Source of the DNA: Nocardioides sp. Root682
GTDB lineage: Bacteria; Actinomycetota; Actinomycetes; Propionibacteriales; Nocardioidaceae
Direction: 5' to 3'
Length of the DNA: 64,000 nt
Assembly (NCBI RefSeq): GCF_001427795.1
Contig: NZ_LMHJ01000001.1
Span: 1,761,664-1,825,663, forward strand
Part shown: piece after piece, positions 26,780 to 35,802 of the stretch
Position numbering within the stretch: the stretch's first letter is position 1
How the letters are laid out: each line of letters opens with the position of its first letter
Position numbers and translations under genes: made by a program
Notes under the pieces: model-generated
The model's database searches: none
What the model was told of the DNA's origin: nothing
What the model saw: only the letters and a program-made list of their open reading frames with translations

Positions 26780-26785
26780 AATCTA
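26780..26785 (-). promoter_or_regulatory. candidate leaderless -10 of the esterase gene
   Basis: TAGATT on the minus strand is followed by 7 bases and the GTG at 26772, the spacing expected for a leaderless transcript. Confidence 0.45.
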
Positions 26786-26819
26786 CTGAGCGCAGGCAGT
26801 CGCGGGCCACCCAGCCGAT

Positions 26820-26852
26820 CGTCACCTCCCGTTCACCCGCCCCTGCCACACT
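26820..26852 (+). promoter_or_regulatory. ppk: candidate PHO box and leaderless -10 upstream of ppk
   Basis: CGTCACC (26820-26826) and GTTCACC (26831-26837) are 11 bases apart, matching the direct-repeat layout of actinobacterial PhoP boxes (GTTCACC). CACACT at 26847-26852 lies 6 bases before the ATG at 26859 and could be a leaderless -10. PhoP control of ppk is known in Streptomyces. The first repeat matches only 5 of 7 bases. Confidence 0.45.
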
Positions 26853-26858
26853 CACCAC

Positions 26859-29042
26859 ATGTCCACCGAGCAACACATCGACCTGGCGGCGGCTGACGCG
26901 GCTCCTGCGACCGACGCGACCGGCAGTCTCGCCGCTGTCCCGGTCACCGGCGACGCCGAGACGCCCTACGCTCCGGACGCTGCGCAGGTGGCCACCATTA
27001 CCAGTACTGACGGGCGTTTCCTCGATCGCGAGCTGTCCTGGCTCCACTTCAACGAGCGGGTCCTCGAGCTGGCCGAGGACGAAGAGCTGCCGCTCCTCGA
27101 GCGCACCCGCTTCCTCGCGATCTTCACCAGCAACCTCGATGAGTTCTTCATGGTGCGGGTGGCCGGGCTCAAGCGACGGATCGCGACCGGCCTGGCTGTC
27201 CGGGCCGCCAGCGGCATGATGCCGCGCGAGGTGCTGGAGGCGATCTGGACCAAGACGTCGGAGCTCAGCCGCCGACAGACCGACATCTTCCACCACCAGG
27301 TCGTGCCCGCGTTGCGCGACGAGGGCATCGAACTGGTGCGTTGGGCCGATCTCGAGCGCGACGAGCAGAAGTTCTGCAAGCGCCTCTTCAAGGAGCGGGT
27401 GTTCCCGGTCCTGACGCCGCTCGCCGTCGACCCGGCCCACCCGTTCCCCTACATCTCGGGCCTCTCGCTCAACCTGGCGGTCCTGATCCGCAACCCGAAG
27501 ACCGGCAAGGAGCTCTTCGCCCGGGTGAAGGTGCCGTCGAACTTCGACCGCTTCGTCTCTCTCGGCAACGCCCGTTTCGTCCCGCTGGAGGACGTCATCG
27601 GCGCCCACCTCGGACGGCTGTTCCCCGGCATGGAGGTGCTCGAGGTGCACACCTTCCGGGTCACCCGCAACGAGGACCTGGAGGTCGAGGAGGACGACGC
27701 CGAGAACCTCCTCGCCGCGCTGGAGAAGGAGCTGCTCCGCCGCAAGTTCGGCCCCCCGGTGCGCCTGGAGGTCGAGGAGTCCATCGACCCCTCCGTCCTG
27801 GAGCTGCTCGTGTCGGAGCTCGACGTGACCGAGGAGGAGGTCTTCCGGCTCCCCGGACCACTGGACCTGCGCGGGCTGCACTCCATCGCCGACCTGCCGC
27901 GCGAGGACCTGAAGTACCCCTCCTTCGTGCCGGCCACGCACGCGCGGCTCGCCGAGGTGGAGTCGGCCGCACCGGTCGACGTCTTCAAGGCGCTCCGCCG
28001 CCGCGACGTGCTGCTGCACCACCCCTACGACTCGTTCGCGACCTCCGTGCAGCGCTTCATCGAGCAGGCAGCAGCGGACCCGCACGTGCTCGCGATCAAG
28101 CAGACGCTCTACCGCACCTCCGGCGACTCGCCCATCATCGATGCCCTCATCGATGCGGCCGAAGCCGGCAAGCAGGTGCTGGTGCTGGTCGAGATCAAGG
28201 CACGCTTCGACGAGCAGGCGAACATCCGGTGGGCCCGCAAGCTCGAGCAGGCGGGCTGCCACGTCGTCCACGGCCTGGTCGGTCTCAAGACCCACTGCAA
28301 GCTGGCCATGGTCGTGCGCGACGAGCCCGAGGGCATCAAGCGCTACACCCACATCGGCACGGGCAACTACAACCCGAAGACCTCCCGGACCTACGAGGAC
28401 CTCGGCCTGCTGACGACGAACGAGGCCATCGGCGAGGACGTCGCCCACCTTTTCAACAATCTCTCCGGCTGGTCCCGCAAGGCGACCTACGAAGAGCTGC
28501 TCGTCGCCCCGGACTCGGTGCGCAGCGGCCTGATCGAACAGATCCACGCGGAGATCGCGCACCACCATGCCGGTCGACCGGCCGGCATCCGGATCAAGGC
28601 GAACTCCATCGTCGACGAACCGCTGATCGATGCGCTCTACCTCGCCTCGTGCGAGGGCGTGCCCGTCGAGCTGCTCGTCCGCGGCATCTGCTCGCTGCGC
28701 CCCGGCGTCCCCGGGCTGAGCGAGAACATCAAGGTCCGTTCCATCCTCGGGCGCTTCCTCGAGCACAGTCGCATCTTCGGCTTCGAGGGCGGCGGCAAAC
28801 CCGTCGTCTGGATCGGTTCCGCCGACATGATGCACCGCAACCTCGACCGTCGCGTCGAGGTGCTGGTGCGTCTTCCGGAGCAGAGCCGCGACGAGGTACG
28901 ACGCCTGCTGGACCTCGCGTTCGACAGCGAGACGCAGGCGTGGGAGCTCGGCGTGGACGGCCAGTGGAAGCGCAACGACGGCCCGGTCCACCTCCAGGAG
29001 ACCCTGATCGAGGCCCAGCGGCACCGCCGACTTTCCCTCTGA
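26859..29042 (+). CDS. ppk: polyphosphate kinase 1
   Basis: This 727-residue protein is PPK1, which reversibly makes inorganic polyphosphate from the gamma-phosphate of ATP. The N-terminal domain starts at residue 47 ([20 protein letters not shown], here summarised as [15 protein letters not shown]). [13 protein letters not shown] near residue 475 holds the autophosphorylated His, and [12 protein letters not shown] near 655 the second. [13 protein letters not shown] near 89 is also typical. Length is normal. The cytoplasmic enzyme stores phosphate and fits with the pit and pst genes downstream. A possible PhoP box lies just upstream. Confidence 0.95.
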   Translation: MSTEQHIDLAAADAAPATDATGSLAAVPVTGDAETPYAPDAAQVATITSTDGRFLDRELSWLHFNERVLELAEDEELPLLERTRFLAIFTSNLDEFFMVRVAGLKRRIATGLAVRAASGMMPREVLEAIWTKTSELSRRQTDIFHHQVVPALRDEGIELVRWADLERDEQKFCKRLFKERVFPVLTPLAVDPAHPFPYISGLSLNLAVLIRNPKTGKELFARVKVPSNFDRFVSLGNARFVPLEDVIGAHLGRLFPGMEVLEVHTFRVTRNEDLEVEEDDAENLLAALEKELLRRKFGPPVRLEVEESIDPSVLELLVSELDVTEEEVFRLPGPLDLRGLHSIADLPREDLKYPSFVPATHARLAEVESAAPVDVFKALRRRDVLLHHPYDSFATSVQRFIEQAAADPHVLAIKQTLYRTSGDSPIIDALIDAAEAGKQVLVLVEIKARFDEQANIRWARKLEQAGCHVVHGLVGLKTHCKLAMVVRDEPEGIKRYTHIGTGNYNPKTSRTYEDLGLLTTNEAIGEDVAHLFNNLSGWSRKATYEELLVAPDSVRSGLIEQIHAEIAHHHAGRPAGIRIKANSIVDEPLIDALYLASCEGVPVELLVRGICSLRPGVPGLSENIKVRSILGRFLEHSRIFGFEGGGKPVVWIGSADMMHRNLDRRVEVLVRLPEQSRDEVRRLLDLAFDSETQAWELGVDGQWKRNDGPVHLQETLIEAQRHRRLSL

Positions 29043-29190
29043 TCCGAACAACCTCCGACGCCCCGACGGGCGGCGACACCCTCTCTGACCTGCAACGACA
29101 CGTCAGGGGCGACCGGGGGCGCCACGGAGCGTGGGGCGTGCCACACTGTCTGCGGTGCTGTGGGTTTGCGTTCATCCGAGCGTTTCCCCC

Positions 29191-29196
29191 TAGCAT
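29191..29196 (+). promoter_or_regulatory. candidate -10 element of the DUF47-pit operon
   Basis: TAGCAT is a good -10 match, giving a leader of about 28 bases. GTTCATC at 29170-29176, at the -35 position, resembles one PhoP half-box, but its 11-bp partner (CGTTTCC) is poor. Confidence 0.4.
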
Positions 29197-29230
29197 GAAG
29201 CCGTTCGTTTCCGCCTCAACGGGAGTCCTT

Positions 29231-29848
29231 GTGGGTCTGCGTCTCCGTCCGGTCGATACCTCCTTCTACCTACTCTTCACGGAGTCGGCTCAGCACCTGG
29301 TGGGTGGAGCCGAGCTCCTCGCCGAAATGCTGTCCGACGACTCCGTCAAGGCCGACGTCGCCGAGCGCATGCGCGCGGCCGAGCACGCCTGTGACGAGAC
29401 CACGCACTCGATCGTCAAGAAGGTCAACAGCACCTTCGTGACGCCGTTCGACCGCGAGGACATCTACGCGCTCGGCTCCGGCCTCGACGACTGCATGGAC
29501 ATGATGGACGAGGCGGTCGACCTGATCCTGCTCTACGAGGTGAAGGCATTGCCTCCCGAGCTCTCCGAGCAGGTCGAGGTGCTCCAGCGCTGCGCCGAGC
29601 TGACCGCTGCAGCCATGCCGCGCCTGCAGTCGATGCAGTCACTCGACGACTACTGGATCGAGATCAACCGTCTCGAGAACACCGGCGACCGCAACCACCG
29701 GCGGACCCTGGCCAAGCTGTTCTCCGGTGAGTACGCCACGATCGAGGTCCTGAAGCTCAAGGACATCGTCGAGTCCCTCGAGGGCGCCATCGACGCCTTC
29801 GAGCGGGTCGCCAACATCGTGGAGCAGATCGCCGTCAAGGAAGGCTGA
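29231..29848 (+). CDS. DUF47/PhoU-like Pit accessory protein
   Basis: This 205-residue all-helical protein belongs to the DUF47 family, related to PhoU. Family members sit beside Pit phosphate transporters and are thought to regulate them. The pattern DREDIYALGSGLDDCMDMMDEAVDLI near residue 75 (its core EDIYALGSGLDD) and the acidic metal-binding helices are typical. The GTG start has GGGAG about 7 bases upstream. The pit gene starts 2 bases after the stop, so the two are coupled. It probably acts at the inner face of the membrane. Confidence 0.88.
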   Translation: MGLRLRPVDTSFYLLFTESAQHLVGGAELLAEMLSDDSVKADVAERMRAAEHACDETTHSIVKKVNSTFVTPFDREDIYALGSGLDDCMDMMDEAVDLILLYEVKALPPELSEQVEVLQRCAELTAAAMPRLQSMQSLDDYWIEINRLENTGDRNHRRTLAKLFSGEYATIEVLKLKDIVESLEGAIDAFERVANIVEQIAVKEG

Positions 29849-29850
29849 GC

Positions 29851-30879
29851 GTGAGCCTCACCCTGGCGATCGTGATCGCCGTGGTCGTCATCGCGCTTGC
29901 GTTCGACTACACCAACGGCTTCCATGACGCGGCGAATGCGATCGCGACGTCGGTGTCGACCCGTGCGCTCACGCCGCGGATCGCGCTGACGCTGGCCGCG
30001 ATCATGAACTTCCTCGGCGCCCTCCTGGGCCAGGAGGTGGCCAAGACGGTGGCCGACGTGATCAGCATCGAGGACAAGACAGGGACCCTGCTGGTCGGGG
30101 TCCATCACGGCCTCGTCGTCGTGATGGCGGGCCTGCTCGGCGCCATCATCTGGAACCTGATCACCTGGTACTACGGCCTCCCGTCGTCCTCCTCGCACGC
30201 CCTGATCGGTGGCCTGGTGGGCGCAGCGATCGCCGGCGGCGTGGCGGTCAAGTGGGACGTGATCGTGCAGAAGGTCCTGATCCCGATGGTGATCTCGCCG
30301 CTCTTCGGCTTCAGCGCAGCGTTCGTGGTGATGACGGCGATCATGTGGATCTTCCGCAAGGGGAACCCCCACAAGATCAACCGCGGCTTCCGGGGCATGC
30401 AGACCGTCTCGGCTGCCGCCCTCGCCCTCGGCCACGGCCTGCAGGACGCCCAGAAGACGATGGGCGTCATCCTGCTCACGCTGGTCATCGCCTATCCGGC
30501 GTCGTACAACATCGAGACGTTGCCCATCTGGGTCGTCCTCCTTGCTGCAGGCGCGATCTCTGCGGGCACGTACGCCGGTGGCTGGCGCATCATGCGCACG
30601 CTGGGCCGCAAGATCATCGACCTGGACCCGCCGCGCGGCTTCGCTGCCGAGTCGGTCGGCGCCACGGTGCTCTACACGACCGCCTTCGTCTTCCACGCGC
30701 CGATCTCGACGACCCACACGATCACCTCGGCCGTGATGGGCGCCGGCGCGACGAAGCGCTTCAACGCCGTCAAGTGGGGCATGGCCCGCACGATCCTCAC
30801 CGCCTGGGTGTCGACCTTTCCGGCCGCGGCGCTGGCGTCGTGGGGCTGCTACGAAGTCCTGTCACTCATTCTGTTGTAG
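29851..30879 (+). CDS. pit: low-affinity inorganic phosphate transporter (Pit family)
   Basis: This 342-residue membrane protein has about 10 helices and the duplicated PiT signatures, FDYTNGFHDAANAIATS at the N-terminus and SAAALALGHGLQDAQKTMG near 190. It takes up metal-phosphate with protons at low affinity. It is coupled to the DUF47 gene before it. Its stop at 30879 directly abuts the stop of the convergent winged-helix gene at the end of the pst operon, so the low-affinity and high-affinity systems lie end to end. Confidence 0.93.
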   Translation: MSLTLAIVIAVVVIALAFDYTNGFHDAANAIATSVSTRALTPRIALTLAAIMNFLGALLGQEVAKTVADVISIEDKTGTLLVGVHHGLVVVMAGLLGAIIWNLITWYYGLPSSSSHALIGGLVGAAIAGGVAVKWDVIVQKVLIPMVISPLFGFSAAFVVMTAIMWIFRKGNPHKINRGFRGMQTVSAAALALGHGLQDAQKTMGVILLTLVIAYPASYNIETLPIWVVLLAAGAISAGTYAGGWRIMRTLGRKIIDLDPPRGFAAESVGATVLYTTAFVFHAPISTTHTITSAVMGAGATKRFNAVKWGMARTILTAWVSTFPAAALASWGCYEVLSLILL

Positions 30880-31620
30880 TCAGCCGTTGTCGACCGTGAG
30901 GCTGTAGCCCCGGCCGCGGATCCGTCGTACGACGGCAACCTCGCCCAGGCGCCCACGCAACCGCGTCACGTGCATCGCGATGGTGTTGCCACCGGGTCGC
31001 CGGCCGCTGGTTCCCCAGATGGCGTCGCGCAGCTCCTCGTCGGTGACGACTCCCGGCGAGGACAGCATCAGGGCCCGCAACAGCTCGAACTCCTTGAGCG
31101 GCAGGTCGGCGATCCGCTGGCCACCGACCCGCACCGTGAACGCGGTGGCGTCCAGCTCGATCGGACCCACCTCGAGGCGCGCGTGGTCCGCGACCGAGCG
31201 CGGCGCGTGGGTCATCAGGTCCCACACCTGCTCCGCTGCATACGGACGGAGCACGACGGCCGAGGCACCCGCCAGCATCAGCGGACCTATCCCGTCCGAC
31301 CGGGCGCGCTCACCGTCGCCGAGGTCGTCCGCGCCGGCGATGACGTAGGGAGAGCCGTGCCGGCGGATCCGGCTGACGAAGTCGTCGGCCGCGATGCCCG
31401 GCGCCTCCGGGACCACCACGACCGCGTGCGGATCGATGCGCCCGAATTCGACGAGTCCGTCGAGGGTGTCGCCCACCCACGTGACGTGCACGCCGTGTCC
31501 GGCCATCGCTTCAGCGAGGCCGCTCTCGTCGCCCGCGGGGTCGACCACGAGGAGCTGCGCGCCCGAGGATTCCGTCCAGCGGTGGAAGTAGGCCCGAACC
31601 GACTGCCGCCGGGCGTTCAT
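30880..31620 (-). CDS. winged-helix regulator with degenerate receiver-like domain
   Basis: This 246-residue protein has an OmpR/PhoB-type DNA-binding domain at residues 150-246, with LPLKEFELLRAL, GGNTIAMHVTRLRGRLG and RGRGYSL. Residues 20-130 look like a receiver fold, but the expected phospho-acceptor Asp at the end of strand 3 is missing (VVVVPEAPG), and the later conserved Lys is replaced (VLRPY). It is therefore unlikely to be phosphorylated in the usual way. The ATG overlaps the pstB stop (TGATG), so it is made with PstB, where many genomes have phoU. It may link phosphate status to gene control (inference). Confidence 0.8.
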   Translation of the reverse strand: MNARRQSVRAYFHRWTESSGAQLLVVDPAGDESGLAEAMAGHGVHVTWVGDTLDGLVEFGRIDPHAVVVVPEAPGIAADDFVSRIRRHGSPYVIAGADDLGDGERARSDGIGPLMLAGASAVVLRPYAAEQVWDLMTHAPRSVADHARLEVGPIELDATAFTVRVGGQRIADLPLKEFELLRALMLSSPGVVTDEELRDAIWGTSGRRPGGNTIAMHVTRLRGRLGEVAVVRRIRGRGYSLTVDNG

Positions 31621-32399
31621 CAGCCGAATCGACCGGAGATGTAGGCCTCCGTGGCGGGGTCGTCCGGGTTCGCGAACATCTTCTTGGTGGGGTTGAACTC
31701 CACCAGGTGGCCGGGCTCGCCCGTCGCCTTGAGGTTGAAGAAGCCGGTCTCGTCGGAGACGCGCGCCGCCTGCTGCATGTTGTGGGTGACGATGACGATC
31801 GTGTAGTCGTTCTTGAGCTGGTGGATCAGGTCCTCGATGGCCGAGGTCGAGATCGGGTCGAGCGCCGAGCACGGCTCGTCCATCAGCAGGATCTGCGGCT
31901 CGACCGCGATGGCGCGGGCGATGCAGAGGCGCTGCTGCTGCCCACCGGAGAGGCCCATGCCCGGCTTGTTCAGCCGGTCCTTGACCTCGTTCCAGAGGTT
32001 GGCACCGCGCAGGGACTTCTCGACGACGTCGTCGGTCTCGGACTTCGACATCCGGCCCGAGTTGAGCTTGAGGCCCGCGACCACGTTGTCAGCGATCGAC
32101 ATGGTCGGGAACGGGTTGGGCCGCTGGAAGACCATGCCGACCTGGCGGCGCACGGCCACCGGGTCCACGCTGGCGTCGTACAGGTCTTGGCCGTCGACGA
32201 CGATCTTGCCCTCGACGCGGGCGCCGGGGATGACCTCGTGCATGCGGTTCAGCGATCGCAGGAAGGTGGACTTGCCACACCCCGACGGGCCGATGAAGGC
32301 GGTGACCGCGCCGGCGCGGATCGTCATGTTGACGCCCTCCACCGCCAGGAAGTCGCTGTAGTAGATGTTGACGTCGGAGACGTCGATGCTCTTGGCCAT
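31620..32399 (-). CDS. pstB: phosphate ABC transporter ATP-binding protein PstB
   Basis: This 259-residue ATPase powers high-affinity phosphate uptake. Walker A is GPSGCGKST near residue 37, the Q-loop region is [11 protein letters not shown], the signature is LSGGQQQR near 150 and Walker B is [13 protein letters not shown]. The PNPFP segment is typical of PstB. Its ATG follows the pstA stop by 14 bases. It works with PstA and PstC in the membrane. The stop overlaps the next start by one base. Confidence 0.97.
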   Translation of the reverse strand: MAKSIDVSDVNIYYSDFLAVEGVNMTIRAGAVTAFIGPSGCGKSTFLRSLNRMHEVIPGARVEGKIVVDGQDLYDASVDPVAVRRQVGMVFQRPNPFPTMSIADNVVAGLKLNSGRMSKSETDDVVEKSLRGANLWNEVKDRLNKPGMGLSGGQQQRLCIARAIAVEPQILLMDEPCSALDPISTSAIEDLIHQLKNDYTIVIVTHNMQQAARVSDETGFFNLKATGEPGHLVEFNPTKKMFANPDDPATEAYISGRFG

Positions 32400-32413
32400 G
32401 ATGTAACTCCCTC

Positions 32414-33484
32414 TCAACCCTTCTTCGGGGCGAAGATCTTGCCGACGATGCGTGCTGCGAGGTTGAGCACCATCACGATGAGGATGAGGATGAAGGCGGC
32501 GCCCCAGGCGATCGCCTCGGCGGGCGCGTCGCCGCGGAGGTTCTGACCGTAGATCAGGACCGGCAGGGTCGTCATCGCCCCGTCGAACGGGTTCATGTTC
32601 GTCCGGTCGGTCGCACCTGCGATGAGCAGCAGCGGGGCCGTCTCCCCGATGACGCGCGAAGTCGCCAGGGTGATGCCGGTCAGGATGCCGCCGAGCGCCG
32701 TGGGGAGCACGATCCGGACGATCGTCTTCCACTTCGGCGTACCGAGGGCGTAGGCGGCTTCGCGCAGCTCGTCCGGGACGAGCATCAGCATCTCCTCGGT
32801 CGCCCGTACGACGATCGGGATCATCAGCAGTGCGAGCGCCACCGAGCCACCGAAGCCAGACACGTAGGCCGGCCCGAAGATCAGGGTGAACAGCGCGAAG
32901 GCGAAGAGGCCGGCGACGATCGACGGGATCCCCGTCATCACGTCGACCAGGAACGTGATCGCCTTGGCGAGCTTGTTCTTCTTGCCGTACTCGACGAGGT
33001 AGACCGCGGCCATCACGCCGACGGGCACCGAGATCAGCGCCGCCCCCAGCGTCACCAGCAGGGTGCCGATGATCGCGTGGTAGATGCCGACCGGCTGGTC
33101 GATCTGGGTCTTGAAGAACGAGTAGCTCAGGAACGTGCCGTCGATGCGGCCGGCGCCCTGGTCGATCACGCGCCACAGCAGCGATGCCAGCGGCACGATC
33201 GCGACGACGAACGTGGTCCAGATCAGCCCGGTCATCAACCGGTCGGTGGCGCCGCGGCGGCCTTCGACGGCCAGCGACCAGACCGGCAGGACGACCAGGA
33301 AGGCGATGCCGGCGAGGATGGCGGCGCCGACGGTCGGCACACCCAGCACGAGCAGCAGCGCGCCGAAGGCGGCGGCGATACCGGCGACGATCCACTCCGC
33401 GCGCTGCGGGAGTCGCGGGTGGGTCAGCGGAATGTGCATGCGCTCGGCGGGCGCCTGTTCGAGGGTGGTCGCGGGGTGGTTCAT
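32414..33484 (-). CDS. pstA: phosphate ABC transporter permease PstA
   Basis: This 356-residue permease has about eight hydrophobic helices. The first two, near residues 30-70, precede the usual six-helix core. The core has the EAA-like cytoplasmic loop [17 protein letters not shown] near 245 that contacts Pst[19 protein letters not shown] near 170 is typical of PstA. The ATG overlaps the pstC stop by four bases. With PstC it forms the membrane channel of the high-affinity importer. Confidence 0.93.
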   Translation of the reverse strand: MNHPATTLEQAPAERMHIPLTHPRLPQRAEWIVAGIAAAFGALLLVLGVPTVGAAILAGIAFLVVLPVWSLAVEGRRGATDRLMTGLIWTTFVVAIVPLASLLWRVIDQGAGRIDGTFLSYSFFKTQIDQPVGIYHAIIGTLLVTLGAALISVPVGVMAAVYLVEYGKKNKLAKAITFLVDVMTGIPSIVAGLFAFALFTLIFGPAYVSGFGGSVALALLMIPIVVRATEEMLMLVPDELREAAYALGTPKWKTIVRIVLPTALGGILTGITLATSRVIGETAPLLLIAGATDRTNMNPFDGAMTTLPVLIYGQNLRGDAPAEAIAWGAAFILILIVMVLNLAARIVGKIFAPKKG

Positions 33485-34446
33485 CGGGCCATCCGCCTCT
33501 CGCTACGGCCAATGATCCATCGCGCTGCGAAGTTCACCAGGAAGGTCAGCAGGAAGAGCACGAGGCCGGTGGCGACGAGCACGTTGAGCAGGTCGGCGCT
33601 GCGCTCCTTGTACTTGAGCGCGATGTTGGCCGCGATCGACGTCGGGCTGGCCGTCGCGAGGACGTTCCACGACATGTCGAAGCCCACGGAGAGGACCATG
33701 GTCACGGCCATCGTCTCGCCGAGCGCGCGGCCCAAGCCCAGCATCACGGCGGAGACCATGCCGGAGCGGGCGTAGGGGAAGACCGTCATCCGGATCATCT
33801 CCCAGCGCGTGGCACCGAGGGCCAGGGCGGCCTCCTCGTGCAGGCGCGGGGTACGGGAGAAGACCTCACGCGAGATCGCCGTGATGATCGGCAGGATCAT
33901 GATCGCCAGCACGATGCCGGCGGTCAGGGGCGAGCGACCGGACACGTTCGGCTCGCCGAAGAGCGGGATGAAGCCGAGGTGCTCGTGCAGCCACTCGTGC
34001 ATCGGCACGAGCTTCTTGGCGAGGTAGAACGCACCCCAGAGGCCGTAGACGACCGAAGGTACGGCGGCCAGCAGGTCGATCACGTAGGCGACCGGAGTGG
34101 CGACCCAGCGGGGGGCGTAGTGGCTGATGACCAGCGCGATCCCGAACGCGAGGGGGACGGCGATGATCAGCGCGATGATCGAGGCGGTGAACGTGCCGAC
34201 GAGCAGCGGGAAGACGTACCCCAGGAAGCTCTCGGCGTGCGGGCCGTAGACGTCGCTCGACTTGCTGAAGCCCGTGGCGCCCTTGATCGCGAGGAAGATG
34301 AAGACGCCGGCCAGCGCGGCCATGATCGTCAGACCGGCGGCGAGGGCCAGGCCGGAGAAGATGCGGTCGCCGACGCCACCGCGGACGCTCGCCCAGTCGT
34401 TGGGCTGCTCCTCGATCTCGGCGGTGGGGGCTGTCACGGGTTTCAC
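33481..34446 (-). CDS. pstC: phosphate ABC transporter permease PstC
   Basis: This 321-residue permease has six main helices. [17 protein letters not shown] near residue 125 and the EAA loop [17 protein letters not shown] near 205 are PstC hallmarks. The GTG at 34446 has only a weak GAG upstream, and a GTG at 34437 is an alternative. A 15-bp hairpin lies between pstS and this gene. It forms the translocation pore with PstA. Confidence 0.93.
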   Translation of the reverse strand: MKPVTAPTAEIEEQPNDWASVRGGVGDRIFSGLALAAGLTIMAALAGVFIFLAIKGATGFSKSSDVYGPHAESFLGYVFPLLVGTFTASIIALIIAVPLAFGIALVISHYAPRWVATPVAYVIDLLAAVPSVVYGLWGAFYLAKKLVPMHEWLHEHLGFIPLFGEPNVSGRSPLTAGIVLAIMILPIITAISREVFSRTPRLHEEAALALGATRWEMIRMTVFPYARSGMVSAVMLGLGRALGETMAVTMVLSVGFDMSWNVLATASPTSIAANIALKYKERSADLLNVLVATGLVLFLLTFLVNFAARWIIGRSERRMAR

Positions 34447-34498
34447 CTCAGGGTTTGGGGGATGTGAACGGTTGCGGGAGCTGGCGCTCCCACGGGTC

Positions 34499-34533
34499 GA
34501 GGGGTGAGGACGGGATCGCCGTCCTCACCCCTC
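34499..34533 (-). terminator. intercistronic hairpin between pstS and pstC
   Basis: GAGGGGTGAGGACGG and CCGTCCTCACCCCTC form a perfect 15-bp stem with a 5-base loop just after the pstS stop. It may partly terminate transcription or protect the pstS mRNA, giving more binding protein than permease. Confidence 0.7.
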
Positions 34534-34540
34534 CCGTGGA

Positions 34541-35629
34541 TCACTTGGCGGAGATGCCCGCCACGATCTCCTGCGCCTTGGTGGCCGTCTCCGGCGCGAG
34601 CTTCGCGGAACCGGCGAAGTCGGACGACGCGGCCTGGCCCTCGTCGGACACGATGTAGCTCAGGTAGCCCTTGACGTTGGCTGCCTCGGCCGCGTCGTCG
34701 TACGTCTCGCAAGCGAGGAGGTACGACAGGAGGATGACCGGGTAGGCACCGGCCTCGGTGGTGGTGCGGTCGACGTCGACAGCGATGTCCGTCTCGTCGC
34801 GGCCCTCGACGACCGGCGAGACCGAGACGGTCTTCGCGGCGCCCTCGGGCGACGGCGCGACGAACTCCTCGCCGACCTGGACGGACACCTTCTGGAGGTC
34901 AGCGGTCTGGCTCTCGTCGGCGTAACCGATGGTGCCCTCGGTGTCACCGATCTGCTTGACGACACCCGAGGTGCCCTCGGCGGAGAGTCCACCGGAGACC
35001 GGGAACGCGTCCTCGGCCTCGTAGGCCCAGTCAGCCTTGGCGGCCTTGCCGAGGTAGTCGGTGAAGTTCTTCGTGGTGCCCGAGTCGTCGGCGCGGTGCA
35101 CCGGCGAGATCTTCGTGTCGGGCAGGTCGACACCCTCGTTCGTCGCGGCGATCGCGGCGTCGTTCCACTTGGTGATCTTGCCCGCGAAGATCTTGGCGAT
35201 CGTCGCGGCGTCGAGCTTGAGGTCGTCGACGCCCGGCAGGTTGTAGGCGATGGCGATCGAGGAGATGTAGGCCGGGACCTCGATGATGTTGCCGCCACAA
35301 CGCTCCTTGGCAGCCGCGAGCTCCTCTTCCTTGATGTAGGAGTCGGTGCCGGCGAAGGACAGCGCCTTGGCGATGAACTGGCCGCGGCCGTCGGTCGAGC
35401 CGAGCAGCGAGTAGTCGATGGTCAGGTCGCCGTTCTTGCCCTGGAACGCGGTCTTCCACGCCTCCTGGGCCTTCTCCTGCGACGTCGCGCCGCCGCCCTT
35501 GAGGTTGCCGCTCAGGTCGCTGGACGCAGCGTCGTCGCCACCCTCGTTGGAGGCGCCACAGGCGCTCATCAGCAGGGCGAGAGCAGCAACGCCAGGAATC
35601 GCGGCACTGCGAATGGTCTTGAAGTTCAA
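34541..35629 (-). CDS. pstS: phosphate-binding lipoprotein PstS
   Basis: This 362-residue exported protein captures phosphate for the Pst importer. The signal peptide ends in the lipobox LMSAC, with the Cys near residue 24 lipidated and anchored to the membrane. LKGGGATSQEKAQ matches the phosphate-binding loop in altered form, and the segments SPVHRADDSGTTKNF and KWNDAAIAA are typical of PstS. The start is TTG at 35629 with GAGG about 8 bases upstream. A PhoP-type box lies upstream at 35737-35754. Confidence 0.95.
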   Translation of the reverse strand: MNFKTIRSAAIPGVAALALLMSACGASNEGGDDAASSDLSGNLKGGGATSQEKAQEAWKTAFQGKNGDLTIDYSLLGSTDGRGQFIAKALSFAGTDSYIKEEELAAAKERCGGNIIEVPAYISSIAIAYNLPGVDDLKLDAATIAKIFAGKITKWNDAAIAATNEGVDLPDTKISPVHRADDSGTTKNFTDYLGKAAKADWAYEAEDAFPVSGGLSAEGTSGVVKQIGDTEGTIGYADESQTADLQKVSVQVGEEFVAPSPEGAAKTVSVSPVVEGRDETDIAVDVDRTTTEAGAYPVILLSYLLACETYDDAAEAANVKGYLSYIVSDEGQAASSDFAGSAKLAPETATKAQEIVAGISAK

Positions 35630-35699
35630 GGAACTTGCCTCTCAGAGGTGAGGGGCGTCGTTGTTCTCGGGGCCCCCCGATTCGTACTGGACAACTGAG

Positions 35700-35705
35700 A
35701 AGTTA
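35700..35705 (-). promoter_or_regulatory. pstS: possible -10 element of pstS
   Basis: TAACTT on the minus strand lies 31 bases downstream of the PHO box. It is a plausible but unconfirmed -10 element. Confidence 0.25.
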
Positions 35706-35736
35706 GGGAGCGTCGGTAACGCAAGTCCCCGGGCGA

Positions 35737-35754
35737 TCTGAACGCATGGTGAAC
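35737..35754 (-). promoter_or_regulatory. candidate PHO box upstream of pstS
   Basis: On the minus strand GTTCACC, four bases, then GTTCAGA form two direct repeats with an 11-base period. This is the layout of Streptomyces PhoP boxes (GTTCACC repeats, from memory). The position upstream of pstS fits activation under phosphate starvation. Confidence 0.6.
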
Positions 35755-35779
35755 AGTGGCGGTCGGGGCGGCATTTGTG

Positions 35780-35802
35780 CGTGGCCTGGGTCTCAGGCCA
35801 CG
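35780..35802 (-). terminator. possible terminator hairpin after mutT1
   Basis: CGTGGCCTG and CAGGCCACG form a 9-bp stem with a 5-base loop that overlaps the mutT1 stop codon. No U-tract follows on the minus strand, so termination is uncertain. Confidence 0.35.

Noticed and set aside
29170-29187. PHO box before the DUF47-pit operon
   Set aside because: One repeat GTTCATC is good but the second at 11 bp matches only 3 of 7 positions, so it is too weak to call.
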